The notes under the pieces were generated by a model, which made no database searches, had not been told where the DNA came from, and saw only the letters and a program-made list of their open reading frames with translations. A program made the translations under genes and the position numbers. A stretch of DNA of 14,772 nt from Bilophila wadsworthia ATCC 49260. Lineage in GTDB: Bacteria > Desulfobacterota > Desulfovibrionia > Desulfovibrionales > Desulfovibrionaceae. Below, in pieces: positions 6,395 to 13,585 of this stretch. The stretch covers positions 1-14,772 of the forward strand of contig NZ_JNJP01000085.1 in the NCBI RefSeq assembly GCF_000701705.1. Reading direction: 5' to 3'. Position 1 is the first letter of the stretch. Every line of letters begins with the position of its first letter.

Positions 6395-7108
6395 ATGAAA
6401 GGGTTTCGTTTGGACCGTCCGGCGGATCGCTGGTGTCTTGGGTGCGGCCTTGTTCTCGTCTTGTCTCTGCTTCTTTCCGATACCGTATTGCGGGCGTATG
6501 TGGCCCTGACGGATGCGCACCCCTTTGCGGCGGGATTCTGCAAGTTCGCGTTGCTCGCAACGTTCGGGGAAAGCCTTGCGCAGCGGATGCTGGTAGGGCG
6601 TTACCTGCCGCCTCGTTTCGGCCTCGTGCCCCGCGCGCTGGCATGGGGCGTTCTCGGTATATGCATCACGCTGGCGTTCATGATTTTTTCCGCTGGCGTA
6701 CCGCTGGCCATGTCCCGGATCGGCATGGATTGGGCCGCGCGTGCGCTGGCCGGTCCGTTCGGCACGGAGAAACTGCTCACGGCGTTTGCCATCAGTTTGT
6801 GCCTGAACACCTTGTTTGCACCGGTCCTCATGGTGGCCCATAAGGTCAGCGATCTGCATATCGCCCGTTATGAGGGGACGCTGCGCTGCTTGTGGCACCT
6901 TCCCGACGTCGGCGGGCTGTTGAAGTCCGTCAACTGGGACGTCATGTGGCGGCTGGTGCTGTTCCGCACCGTGCTCTTCTTCTGGATCCCCGTCCATACC
7001 ATTACGTTTCTGCTGCCAGAAGCCTTCCGGGTGTTGTTCGCCGCCTTGCTCGGAGCGGTACTCGGCCTGATCCTCGCGTGGGCCGGTTCGCGGCAGGCGA
7101 GGGGCTAG
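6395..7108 (+). CDS. Polytopic inner-membrane protein, possibly Mpv17/PMP22-like
   Basis: This 237-aa protein has five to six predicted membrane segments (about residues 13-35, 47-63, 82-104, 126-147, 187-208 and 211-229). The C-terminal third, with VNWDVMWRLVLFRTVLFFWI then PVHTITFLLPEAFRVLFAAL, carries the tryptophan/proline/arginine pattern that recalls Mpv17/PMP22 proteins. That resemblance is from memory and not firm. The ATG at 6395 follows GAGGT with seven-base spacing. A 50-aa frame begins two bases after the stop codon and could be co-translated. No transport motif or catalytic residues are visible, so no function is assigned. Confidence 0.8.
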   Translation: MKGFRLDRPADRWCLGCGLVLVLSLLLSDTVLRAYVALTDAHPFAAGFCKFALLATFGESLAQRMLVGRYLPPRFGLVPRALAWGVLGICITLAFMIFSAGVPLAMSRIGMDWAARALAGPFGTEKLLTAFAISLCLNTLFAPVLMVAHKVSDLHIARYEGTLRCLWHLPDVGGLLKSVNWDVMWRLVLFRTVLFFWIPVHTITFLLPEAFRVLFAALLGAVLGLILAWAGSRQARG

Positions 7109-7109
7109 G

Positions 7110-7262
7110 TTGGCGCCTTATCTGTTTATTTTTGATAAGAGCCCCCTTGCAGCGAGCGAGATCAAAGAAAGGCTGATTGAAGCCCTGTCTCAAACCGATG
7201 AAAAATCGCTTGAGCATATCTACAACAGCATCCTGTTTGCTTTGAACAAGACAAGGCAATAG
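7110..7262 (+). CDS. Small ORF, TTG start, possible gene remnant (50 aa)
   Basis: A TTG at 7110, five bases after GAGGGG, opens 50 codons ending in TAG at 7260-7262. The product starts MAPYLFIFDKSPLAASEIKE and ends SLEHIYNSILFALNKTRQ. Most of it reads as a real amphipathic, helix-rich soluble sequence. It is richer in A/T than the membrane-protein gene before it. It could be a small coupled protein, or the surviving C-terminal end of a larger regulator-like protein whose start was replaced by the membrane gene. I do not recognise the family. Evidence is the ribosome site, tight spacing and protein-like composition only. Confidence 0.45.
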   Translation: MAPYLFIFDKSPLAASEIKERLIEALSQTDEKSLEHIYNSILFALNKTRQ

Positions 7263-7425
7263 CGGTAAGCTGACCACTATGAGTCAATGAAACATAGAGA
7301 TTCGATTTTTCTTGTGGGCAAGACGAAAGGGGATGAGAAACAGGGCGCTCCCTCAAAGGCATTGTGAGGAGAACCCGTAGCTCGTCGTATTGGCAGAACG
7401 GGTAGAAGGGTACGCAGACAGATAC
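7263..7425. other. AT-richer spacer with no gene seen
   Basis: No good frame or promoter is seen here. An imperfect inverted repeat ACCCGT/ACGGGT flanks a segment near 7374-7402 that faintly resembles a tRNA D-arm, but no tRNA can be folded. It separates plus-strand genes from the tRNA-Phe terminator. Confidence 0.35.
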
Positions 7426-7460
7426 GAAAAAAGGACTTGTGCCCATAAGACACAAGTCCT
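7426..7460 (-). terminator. Terminator of tRNA-Phe
   Basis: On the minus strand AGGACTTGTG pairs perfectly with CACAAGTCCT across a 9-base loop, and six Ts follow. It lies 12 nt after the encoded CCA end of the tRNA gene. Confidence 0.9.
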
Positions 7461-7471
7461 GTATTTCCAAG

Positions 7472-7547
7472 TGGTGCCGGGGGACAGAATTGAACTGCCC
7501 ACACGGGGATTTTCAGTCCCCTGCTCTACCAACTGAGCTACCCCGGC
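7472..7547 (-). tRNA. tRNA-Phe(GAA)
   Basis: The 76-nt minus-strand sequence folds as a full cloverleaf. The acceptor stem is GCCGGGG/CCCCGGC with discriminator A and encoded CCA. The D-arm is GCTCAGTTGGTAGAGC, and the anticodon stem GGGGA/TCCCC encloses loop CTGAAAA with anticodon GAA (7512-7514). The T-arm loop is TTCAATT. The GAA anticodon decodes UUC and UUU as phenylalanine. A promoter and terminator flank it, so it is a single-gene unit. Confidence 0.98.
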
Positions 7548-7560
7548 TCGACAGGGAGAG

Positions 7561-7589
7561 TAACTACGCAAACTCTCCCGTCTTGGCAA
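7561..7589 (-). promoter_or_regulatory. Promoter of tRNA-Phe
   Basis: Minus-strand TTGCCA (7584-7589), 17 bases, then TAGTTA (7561-7566). The -10 ends 13 bases before the first base of the tRNA, so the transcript starts only a few bases upstream of the mature 5' end. Confidence 0.65.
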
Positions 7590-7591
7590 GC

Positions 7592-7620
7592 TTTTTTTCG
7601 CTTTTTTTCCGAATTTTTTT
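7592..7620 (-). promoter_or_regulatory. Three phased A-tracts upstream of tRNA promoter (UP-like, bent DNA)
   Basis: Three runs of seven As on the minus strand (plus-strand Ts at 7592-7598, 7602-7608 and 7614-7620) are spaced 10 and 12 bases apart, nearly in phase with the helix. They begin two bases upstream of the -35. Such arrays bend DNA and can bind the RNA polymerase alpha subunit. The downstream gene is a stable RNA, which fits. A weak hairpin (7628-7654) between these tracts and the cyclophilin stop has no T-run. Confidence 0.55.
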
Positions 7621-7662
7621 CGAAATGTCTCTAATACGCGGAAAACGTATGAGAAAAATCAG

Positions 7663-8253
7663 CTATTGGACAGGCACGATGCTCTTGATGATCACGGGCG
7701 TTTTCGGGACATCCTGATAGGGGCCGTAGCTGCCGGTGGATACGCTCTTGATACGGTCCACGACGTCCTGCCCCTGAATGACCTTGCCGAACACGGCATA
7801 GCCGTAGCCGGACGGCGTTTCGTTCTTGTGGTTCAGGAAGTCGTTGTTCGCCACGTTGATGAAGAACTGCGCCGTGGCGGAGTCGGGATCGTTGGTACGG
7901 GCCATGGCGATGGTGTAGGCGTCGTTCTTGAGGCCGTTCCCGGCTTCGTTGACCACGGGCTTGCGGGAGTTGGCCTTTTCCTGCATGTCGGCGGTATGGC
8001 CGCCGCCCTGAATCATGAATCCGTTGATGACGCGGTGGAAGATCGTGTTGTTGTAGAAGCCGGATTTCACGTAATACAAGAAGTTGCTGACGGTTTTGGG
8101 CGCTTTCGCGGGGTTCAGTTCAACGACGATGTCGCCCATGCTGGTTTCGATTTTGACTTTGGGCAGGGGCGCGGCGGCATGGCTCTGAACGGGCAGAAGG
8201 CTCGCGCCAAAGCACAGGGCGAGCGCCAGAACGGCGATACGGATGCTCTGCAT
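7663..8253 (-). CDS. Exported cyclophilin-type peptidyl-prolyl isomerase
   Basis: This enzyme accelerates cis/trans isomerisation of bonds before proline during folding. With the start at 8253 it has 196 residues. An N-terminal signal peptide (hydrophobic core RIAVLALALCFGASLLPV, likely cut after SHA) points to the periplasm. The PpiA-like cyclophilin domain has FHRVINGFMIQGGGHTADM (active-site arginine), NEAGNGLKNDAYTIAMAR, SATAQFFINVANNDFLN and YAVFGKVIQGQDVVD. An in-frame ATG at 8265 would add four residues, but GGAG with six-base spacing supports 8253. It has its own promoter and lies between recJ and tRNA-Phe. The family call is firm. Confidence 0.93.
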   Translation of the reverse strand: MQSIRIAVLALALCFGASLLPVQSHAAAPLPKVKIETSMGDIVVELNPAKAPKTVSNFLYYVKSGFYNNTIFHRVINGFMIQGGGHTADMQEKANSRKPVVNEAGNGLKNDAYTIAMARTNDPDSATAQFFINVANNDFLNHKNETPSGYGYAVFGKVIQGQDVVDRIKSVSTGSYGPYQDVPKTPVIIKSIVPVQ

Positions 8254-8304
8254 GATTGTCTCCATAAAAGATGAAAGAGTCCGCCGGATGCGGCGGCTCC
8301 CCCT

Positions 8305-8333
8305 AGTATAGGGAAGAGGATGCCGCTTGAAAA
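8305..8333 (-). promoter_or_regulatory. Promoter of the cyclophilin gene
   Basis: On the minus strand TTTTCA (8328-8333), 17 bases, then TATACT (8305-8310). The -35 is embedded in a perfect hairpin CCGCTT/AAGCGG (8323-8337) just after the recJ stop, which may serve as recJ's weak 3' end. The leader also contains CCGCCG/CGGCGG (8281-8296). Confidence 0.5.
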
Positions 8334-8355
8334 GCGGATTACGCGCACTCCCCGG

Positions 8356-10071
8356 CTACAGCACTTCCCAGTCCCTGACGCGCAGTTCGACCGAGGCGAT
8401 GCCGTTGTAGGCGTTGATGCCCGGCGTATACGCGAGCCGGATGCGCTGCCCCTGTATGCTTTCGGGGATTTGATCCGCCTGCCGCCATGCCTTGGCCTGC
8501 AAGGTGATGCCGGAGCCTTCTTCCGTCACCTCAAGCGAGATGTGTTCGCGGGAATGGCCGAACGCCTTGCGCTTTTTCACCCGCAGGGGCAGCGAGGCGA
8601 AAATGGGCTCGGGGTTGCCGATGCCGAAGGGCTGGAGCAGTTCGAGCCCCTTCAGCACGGTAAAATCCGAGGCCTGCGAAAAAGGCATTTCCGCATCAAT
8701 CTTCAAGGATGGCGTGAGCGGTGCCTCCCCGAGCTCCTCCCGGATGACGGCATCGAAACGCTCGCGCAGTTCGTCCAGACGGCCGGGAGCGATACGGAGC
8801 CCTGCGGCCTGCCTGTGCCCGCCAAAGCCGAGCAGCATGTCGGCGCAGCGCGTGAGGCCCGCGTGGAGGTCGAATTCCGGAACGGAGCGGCCTGATCCTT
8901 TCAGGCTTTCCCCGTCGGAACAGAGAATCAGCACTGGGCGGTAGTAGACTTCCACGATACGCGAAGCCACGATGCCGATGACGCCCTGATGCCAGTCCTT
9001 GCCGTACAGCACGAAGCCCAGCCGTTTTGGGTTGGCCTCGGCCTGTTCAAGCGCTTCTTTGTAGATGCGGTCTTCTTCGGAACGGCGCTCGTCGTTCAGG
9101 GAGGTCAGCGTTTGGGCCAGTTTGGCTGCCTCGTCGTGCGAGGGTGTGAGCAGCATGTCGTGGGCCAGCGTGGGGCTGCCCAGACGCCCGGCGGCGTTGA
9201 TGCGCGGGGCGAGATTGAAAACCACCTGTCCCGCGCCGAGGGCCGCCACGGGGGAAAAGCCGCTGGCCCCCTTGAGCTCGGCGAGGCCGGGGCGTTTGGC
9301 CTCCGCGATTTTGAGCAGGCCGTTCTTGACGAGGATGCGGTTCTGCCCCGTGAGCGAAACCATGTCCGCCAGCGTGCCGAGTGCCACGAGGTCCAGCACC
9401 TGCCGCATGTCCATGCGCTTGCCCGACATGGCTTCCAGCTTGCCGTTGAGGGCGGCCATGAGGAAGAAGGCCACGCCCACGCCCGCCAGATGCGGACAGG
9501 GGTTGTCTTCGCTGAGGCGCGGGTTGGTGATCGCGTGGGCGGGCGGCAGCTCCTCGGGCGGCATGTGGTGATCGGATACCACCACCATGAAGCCCAGCTC
9601 CCTGGCCCGTTCCACGGCCTTCACATCGCTGATGCCGCAGTCCACGGTCAGCAGGATGCCCGGCCCTTCTTCGGCGGCGAGGCGTTCGATTTCAGGGATG
9701 TTGAGGCCGTAGCCTTCTTTCCGCCTGTCCGGGAGGTGTACCGTGGAGGGCACGTCATGGAAGCGGAGCGTTTGCAGGATGAGCGTGGCACCGGTGATGC
9801 CGTCCACGTCGTAGTCGCCCCAGATGAGCACGTTGCGGCCTTCGCGGATGCCTTGTTCCAGCGCGTCGACCGCTTCCTGCATACCGGGCCAGCAGTCCGG
9901 GGGTGCGAGGTGGCGCAGCCCCGGCGAGAGGAACGAATCCATTTGAGCGGAAGTTTCCAGCCCGCGCTGCCAGAGCAGGTCGGCTACGACCTGAGGGACA
10001 CCCAGCTTGTCCGCCCATCCGGCGGGGCAGGGACCCTTATCGGGCTGGTTGCGGAATTTCCATATTTTCAT
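8356..10071 (-). CDS. recJ: Single-stranded-DNA-specific exonuclease RecJ
   Basis: This 571-aa protein is a 5'-3' single-strand DNA exonuclease of the DHH phosphoesterase family, used in recombination and mismatch and base-excision repair. Metal-binding motifs appear in order: DYDVDG (D86, D88, D90), TVDCGIS (D144), VSDHHMP (D167-H168-H169) and LGTLADMV (D236). The APRINAAGRLG motif (288-298) and DHHA1 motif GFGGHRQAAG (415-424) follow. The C-terminal OB-type domain from about residue 455 completes the usual length. The ribosome site before the ATG at 10071 is weak (GGTATCACC region), suggesting low expression. Upstream is the repeat pair D/E rather than an obvious promoter. The cyclophilin gene downstream has its own promoter. 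Confidence 0.96.
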   Translation of the reverse strand: MKIWKFRNQPDKGPCPAGWADKLGVPQVVADLLWQRGLETSAQMDSFLSPGLRHLAPPDCWPGMQEAVDALEQGIREGRNVLIWGDYDVDGITGATLILQTLRFHDVPSTVHLPDRRKEGYGLNIPEIERLAAEEGPGILLTVDCGISDVKAVERARELGFMVVVSDHHMPPEELPPAHAITNPRLSEDNPCPHLAGVGVAFFLMAALNGKLEAMSGKRMDMRQVLDLVALGTLADMVSLTGQNRILVKNGLLKIAEAKRPGLAELKGASGFSPVAALGAGQVVFNLAPRINAAGRLGSPTLAHDMLLTPSHDEAAKLAQTLTSLNDERRSEEDRIYKEALEQAEANPKRLGFVLYGKDWHQGVIGIVASRIVEVYYRPVLILCSDGESLKGSGRSVPEFDLHAGLTRCADMLLGFGGHRQAAGLRIAPGRLDELRERFDAVIREELGEAPLTPSLKIDAEMPFSQASDFTVLKGLELLQPFGIGNPEPIFASLPLRVKKRKAFGHSREHISLEVTEEGSGITLQAKAWRQADQIPESIQGQRIRLAYTPGINAYNGIASVELRVRDWEVL

Positions 10072-10100
10072 GGTGATACCAGTGTGTTGGATGTTGAACT

Positions 10101-10211
10101 CGGAGGGGGAGGGAGAAACTTTCTGTAGAAAGTTTCTCCCTCCCCCTCCGAACCTCCCCCTTCCTCTTCAAAGACGTTCGACTGGTGGGGAGGCTGCGCG
10201 TCAGGAGTTGA
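10101..10211 (+). repeat. Dispersed repeat copy D
   Basis: It begins with a perfect inverted repeat of 24 bp (10101-10124 with 10127-10150, two-base centre). CCTCCCC (about 10154-10160) can pair with GGGGAGG (about 10187-10193) around the core AAGACGTTCGACT (10171-10183), which has one change from consensus. The tail GGCTGCGCGTCAGGAGTT follows. Its orientation is opposite to recJ and pyrF, making it the exception among internal copies. Confidence 0.85.
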
Positions 10212-10284
10212 AGAATCCAAAAAAGTTCAATGGGATGGATTCCGATCGGCCCGTTCCCGCATATGAAGACAGGCTGGATACCGC

Positions 10285-10372
10285 GCGCGAAAGTCTTGGG
10301 AGGGGAGAGGGTGGGGTGTTGGGAGGGGGGGGGAGCCCCCTCTAAAGAAGGGTTCCCCTCTCCCTCCCAACA
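10285..10372 (-). repeat. Dispersed repeat copy E
   Basis: Copy E reads on the minus strand as hairpin (10317-10372, imperfect, strong outer stem TGTTGGGAGGG/CCCTCCCAACA type), C-rich tract and core AAGACTTTCGCGC (10285-10297). It begins seven bases after the pyrF stop codon and lies head-on to copy D, so the two cores face each other about 100 bp apart. The plus strand is very rich in G-runs. Confidence 0.78.
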
Positions 10373-10379
10373 TTCGCGT

Positions 10380-11078
10380 TTACGCCTTTTCCATCTCGTC
10401 CAGAATGGCCCGGGCCGCATCGGCGGGGACGGGGGCCTTGGTGATGGGGCGGCCTACGACGAGGAAATCGCTGCCGATGCGCACGGCCTGCGCGGGCGTC
10501 ATGATGCGGCGCTGGTCGTCGGAAGCGGAGCCGGATGCCGGGCGGATACCGGGCGTCAGGCACATCAGGCCGGGGCAGCGGGATTTGATGGCTTCGACTT
10601 CGTGGCCGGAGCAGACCACGCCGTCCAGCCCCCACGCCTGGCCGCCCGCCGCGAGATCGACGGCAAGGCCGGAAAGGTTCTCTCCATAACCGGGCAGTTC
10701 GCCAGGGGCCATGCTGGTGAGCACGGTCACCGCGAAGAGCAGGGGCTTGGGGCCGCCTTCCTCGGCGCTTTGCCTGACCGCATCGACGGCGGCATGGATC
10801 ATGCGTTCCCCGCCGAGCGCGTGGAGGGTGATGAGGTCGACGCCCATGAGGCAGGCCGAACGCACGCCGCCCGCGACCGTGTTCGGGATGTCGAACATCT
10901 TGAGGTCGAGCATGACCTTGAAGCCCATATCCTTGAGCTTCTTGACGACGGCGGGGCCTTCGTGGGTGAAGAGTTCAAGGCCGACCTTCATCCAGATTGG
11001 GCAGCCGCGCAGGGATTCGGCGGTGGCGAGGGCGTCTTCGGCGTTGGTATAGTCGAGGGCTACAATGAGTTGCGCCAT
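10380..11078 (-). CDS. pyrF: Orotidine 5'-phosphate decarboxylase
   Basis: This 232-aa enzyme decarboxylates OMP to UMP, the last step of pyrimidine synthesis. It is a TIM barrel of normal length. The catalytic Asp-Lys-Asp array is in MLDLKMFDIPNTV (D58, K60, D63). D9 (IVALD) and K31 contribute to the site, and the phosphate-binding parts are LTPGIRP (174-180) and VVGRPIT (R210). The frame continues upstream, but the ATG at 11078 follows AAGGAT within the end of gmk and gives the standard N-terminus. It is last in yicC-remA-gmk-pyrF, four bases after the gmk stop. Repeat copy E follows its stop codon. Confidence 0.96.
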   Translation of the reverse strand: MAQLIVALDYTNAEDALATAESLRGCPIWMKVGLELFTHEGPAVVKKLKDMGFKVMLDLKMFDIPNTVAGGVRSACLMGVDLITLHALGGERMIHAAVDAVRQSAEEGGPKPLLFAVTVLTSMAPGELPGYGENLSGLAVDLAAGGQAWGLDGVVCSGHEVEAIKSRCPGLMCLTPGIRPASGSASDDQRRIMTPAQAVRIGSDFLVVGRPITKAPVPADAARAILDEMEKA

Positions 11079-11082
11079 GAGT

Positions 11083-11715
11083 TCATCCTTCCAGAATGGT
11101 GTTTGCCAGCCCCGGGCGGTGTGCGGGGTGGAGCGTCGAGGCAAGGTAGACCGCGCGCAGCTCGTCATAGGCCTTGTCCAGATTGTCGTTGACGATCCAT
11201 GCATCGAACCAGTGGGCCTGGCGGATTTCGGAGGCGGCGTTGGACAGGCGGCGGGCGATGCTCGCCTCGTCGTCCGTGCCGCGCCCGCGCAGCCGGCGTT
11301 CCAGTTCGCTCAGGGACGGCGGCAGGAGAAAGACGTATTGCCCGCGCGGGAGCGAAAGGTGCAGCTGGGCCGCGCCCTGAACGTCGATGTCGAACAGGAC
11401 GTCCTGCCCGGCTTTCAGGGTTTCGAGCACGGGGGCCAGCGGCGTCCCGTAATAATTGCCGTGCACGTTGGCCCATTCCGCGAAAAATCCGGCTTCCCGG
11501 CGGCGGAGGAATTCTTCGACCGAAAGGAAATGGTAGTCCTCGCCGTTCGTTTCATGGCCGCGCGGGGCCCGGGTGGTGCAGGAGATGGAATAGGCGAAGT
11601 TCGGGAATTCGTCCCGCAGGCGTTGGATGAGCGTTGTCTTTCCCGTCCCTGAAGGAGCGCATACGACGAGCAGCACTCCGGAGCGGGCGGTTATGGTTGG
11701 CGTCGTATCAGGCAT
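11083..11715 (-). CDS. gmk: Guanylate kinase
   Basis: This 210-aa enzyme phosphorylates GMP to GDP using ATP. The P-loop APSGTGKTT is at 20-28, the GMP-binding segment SCTTRAPR at 45-52 with GEDYHF, the NYYGT motif at 87-91 and the FDIDVQG strand at 108-114. The lid arginines lie in ERRLRGRGTDDE. Its ATG at 11715 overlaps the end of remA by eight bases and follows GAGGAGG, so translation is coupled. The gene order with yicC and remA is seen in many bacteria. Confidence 0.96.
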   Translation of the reverse strand: MPDTTPTITARSGVLLVVCAPSGTGKTTLIQRLRDEFPNFAYSISCTTRAPRGHETNGEDYHFLSVEEFLRRREAGFFAEWANVHGNYYGTPLAPVLETLKAGQDVLFDIDVQGAAQLHLSLPRGQYVFLLPPSLSELERRLRGRGTDDEASIARRLSNAASEIRQAHWFDAWIVNDNLDKAYDELRAVYLASTLHPAHRPGLANTILEG

Positions 11716-11965
11716 TGTCCTCCTCCTGCATGAAACGTTGACCCAGAGTGTCCGGCAGGATGGCGGAAAGGATCACGTGATTGGAATCGGTTATGATGAT
11801 GGAACGGGTTTTCCGGCCTTGGGTGGCGTCCACCAGGCGGCCTTCCGTGCGGGCATCCTCACGCAGGCGGCGCATGGGAGAAGACGCCGGGTTGATGATG
11901 CCCACGACGCGGGAAGCGACCACGAAATTGCCGAACCCGAGGTTGATGATCCGTTCTTTTGACAT
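11708..11965 (-). CDS. remA: RemA/DUF370 family regulatory protein
   Basis: This 85-aa protein belongs to the DUF370 family, whose Bacillus member RemA is a DNA-binding regulator of matrix genes. In other phyla the family is often found between yicC and gmk, with no established target. Visible conserved pieces are MSKERIINLGFGNFVV, VGIINPASSPMRRL and the TQGRKTRSIIITDSNHVILS stretch. The ATG at 11965 is chosen because the family begins there. It starts two bases after yicC ends and overlaps gmk by eight bases. The role here cannot be inferred beyond family and context. Confidence 0.88.
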   Translation of the reverse strand: MSKERIINLGFGNFVVASRVVGIINPASSPMRRLREDARTEGRLVDATQGRKTRSIIITDSNHVILSAILPDTLGQRFMQEEDNA

Positions 11966-11967
11966 GG

Positions 11968-12846
11968 TTATTCCAAATTCTGGACCTGCTCGCGGCATTT
12001 TTCCAGTTCGTTCTTGAAGTCCACCACAAGGCGGGACGTCTGGGCGTCCTGAATTTTGTTGCCGCAGGTGGCGATTTCGCGGAAGCACTCCTGAAGCGTG
12101 AAGTCAAGGCGCCGTCCGGCGTCGGTCCCGATTTCAAGGAGATCGCGCAGGCGTTCCAGATGGGCATGGAGGCGGGTGAGTTCTTCGCTGACGTCGAGCT
12201 TGTCCGAGAGGACGACCATTTCCTGAAGGAAGCGGCCTTCTTCCAGTTCACCGTTGACGGCGGCGAGGGCTTCGGAAAGACGCTCGCGGAGCACGGCGAA
12301 CCGTTCTTCCTTGATCTCGGGCGCGCGTTCGTCGATGCGCGAAACCCATTCTTCCATCTGGGCGATGCGGGAGGTCATGTCGCGGGCCAGTGCCGCGCCT
12401 TCCGTTTCGCGGGATTCGTTCCAGTCCTCAAGCGCGGCGATAAGGCCCTCTTCGAGGCGTTCTTCCATTTCGTCGTCCCCGTCCTCGCTTTCGCGTTCCC
12501 AGAGCGTGGGGATGGCGAACAGGGCGTTGTAGTCCGGCTCGAAGGTGTCCCCGTGCAGGTCCGCGAGCGCGGCCACCTGATCCAGCATGGCCGAAGCCTG
12601 CGCCGCGTCAAAACGGAGGTTGGCCGCCGCGCCGCGCTGCTGGAGCGTGAGGGTGATTTCCATGCGGCCCCGCGCGGCAAAGCGCCGGACCACGCGTTCC
12701 AGACGGGATTCCAGCCCCCGCGCCTGAAGAGGAAGCCGCCATTTGAGATCCAGATGGCGGTTGTTTACACTCCGTATTTCCCACGTTTGCGTCCAGTCCG
12801 CGTCTTCCATGACGCAACGGCCGAAGCCGGTCATACTCCGCAACAT
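11968..12846 (-). CDS. yicC: YicC/YloC-family endoribonuclease
   Basis: This 292-aa protein heads the yicC-remA-gmk-pyrF unit. Family members such as E. coli YicC are reported endoribonucleases that affect small-RNA turnover. The N-terminal YicC domain shows MTGFGR (5-10), EIRSVNNRHLDL (23-34) and a RRFAARGRMEI segment. A long charged helical middle leads to the C-terminal conserved domain (from about 205), with EEGRFLQEMV, SDKLDVSEELTRLHAHLE, GRRLDFTLQECFREI and CGNKIQDA. The AAGGAGG site just before ATG at 12846 is strong. Length is typical. Confidence 0.94.
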   Translation of the reverse strand: MLRSMTGFGRCVMEDADWTQTWEIRSVNNRHLDLKWRLPLQARGLESRLERVVRRFAARGRMEITLTLQQRGAAANLRFDAAQASAMLDQVAALADLHGDTFEPDYNALFAIPTLWERESEDGDDEMEERLEEGLIAALEDWNESRETEGAALARDMTSRIAQMEEWVSRIDERAPEIKEERFAVLRERLSEALAAVNGELEEGRFLQEMVVLSDKLDVSEELTRLHAHLERLRDLLEIGTDAGRRLDFTLQECFREIATCGNKIQDAQTSRLVVDFKNELEKCREQVQNLE

Positions 12847-13165
12847 AGGTCCTCCTTCGGGCTATCAGCGTTGGGGATGGCTATCCGCATTATGTTACGG
12901 CATAAAGTTTTTCGGCACAAGAGCGGGAGTGGTTTGTCCGGCACTGGCTTCCCGTTTGATTTCAGTATATCCTCAATCCGATATGGGAATATGCCGTGGA
13001 AAGGAACCTGTCCGCCGTTTTTCGGCGTTTATTGTTCTTTTCCAGATAATACAAGGTATTTTGTCTTTTGAAGCGGGTTTTGGCAGTTGTTCCGGCCGTG
13101 GAATGCCGCGCGTGGAAATCCGCCCGTCGCTTTTCTTCACGTTCTTAATCAAGCAACAGGATGGG
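12847..13165. other. Divergent intergenic region, yicC (minus) and VOC gene (plus)
   Basis: This 319-base, AT-richer spacer must hold both promoters. For the plus strand, GATAAT at 13045-13050 is the best -10 candidate, but no good -35 is seen at the correct distance. An open frame from 12743 runs through into the VOC gene but looks non-coding before 13166. No RNA gene or repeat is seen. Confidence 0.4.
12892..12920 (-). promoter_or_regulatory. Possible promoter of yicC operon
   Basis: Minus-strand TTGTGC (12915-12920), 17 bases, then TAACAT (12892-12897), about 50 bp before the yicC ATG. Both boxes are moderate matches only. A TTATG/CATAA inverted repeat overlaps the -10. Confidence 0.3.
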
Positions 13166-13567
13166 ATGCCTATGGCCGTTCTTTGCGTGGAAGACCTCGA
13201 TCATCTGGTGCTTACAGTCGCCGACATCAAGGCTACGTGCCGTTTTTATCAGCAGGTGCTCGGCATGACGCCGTTCACGTTCGGCAACGGGCGCACCGCC
13301 CTTTCGTTCGGCAACCGTAAGATCAATCTTCATGAAGTGGGCAAGGGGTATCCCCCTCAGGCCCACAATCCTCTTCCGGGCACGGCGGATCTGTGCTTCC
13401 TTTCCCGGACGCCGGCCGTTGAAATGCTGGATCACCTCAAAGCCAATGGTGTCCCTGTGGAAGAGGGGCCGGTGCGGCGCGAAGGCGCCCTCGGGCCCAT
13501 TACCTCCGTGTATTTCCGTGACCCTGACGGAAATTTGATCGAAGTGGCGAATTATACGGAAGCCTGA
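13166..13567 (+). CDS. VOC-family (glyoxalase/dioxygenase fold) protein, GLOD5-like
   Basis: This 133-aa single-domain protein has the vicinal-oxygen-chelate fold. Candidate metal ligands are H13 (DLDHLVLTV), H56 (KINLHEVG) and E126 (GNLIEVANY). The pieces FYQQVLGM, TFGNGRTALSFGNRKINLH, ADLCFL and GPITSVYFRDPDGNLIEV match the group often called GLOD5 or 'virulence protein', whose substrate is not established. Start choice is between ATG 13166 (AGGATG just upstream) and ATG 13172; both give the same domain. The DapF-like gene starts 18 bases after its stop, so the two probably form one operon. Confidence 0.88.
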   Translation: MPMAVLCVEDLDHLVLTVADIKATCRFYQQVLGMTPFTFGNGRTALSFGNRKINLHEVGKGYPPQAHNPLPGTADLCFLSRTPAVEMLDHLKANGVPVEEGPVRREGALGPITSVYFRDPDGNLIEVANYTEA

Positions 13568-13585
13568 GCTTCCGCAAGGTCTGTC

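Noticed and set aside
6032..6997. 321-codon open frame on the minus strand
   Set aside because: It is antisense to the membrane-protein gene. Its composition is low-hydrophobicity and rich in Gln, Arg and His, as expected from a complementary-strand shadow, and no ribosome site or family pattern is seen.
7374..7402. Possible partial tRNA (D-arm-like GTAGCTC...TTGG)
   Set aside because: No acceptor, anticodon or T-arm can be folded around it; the similarity is about a dozen bases.
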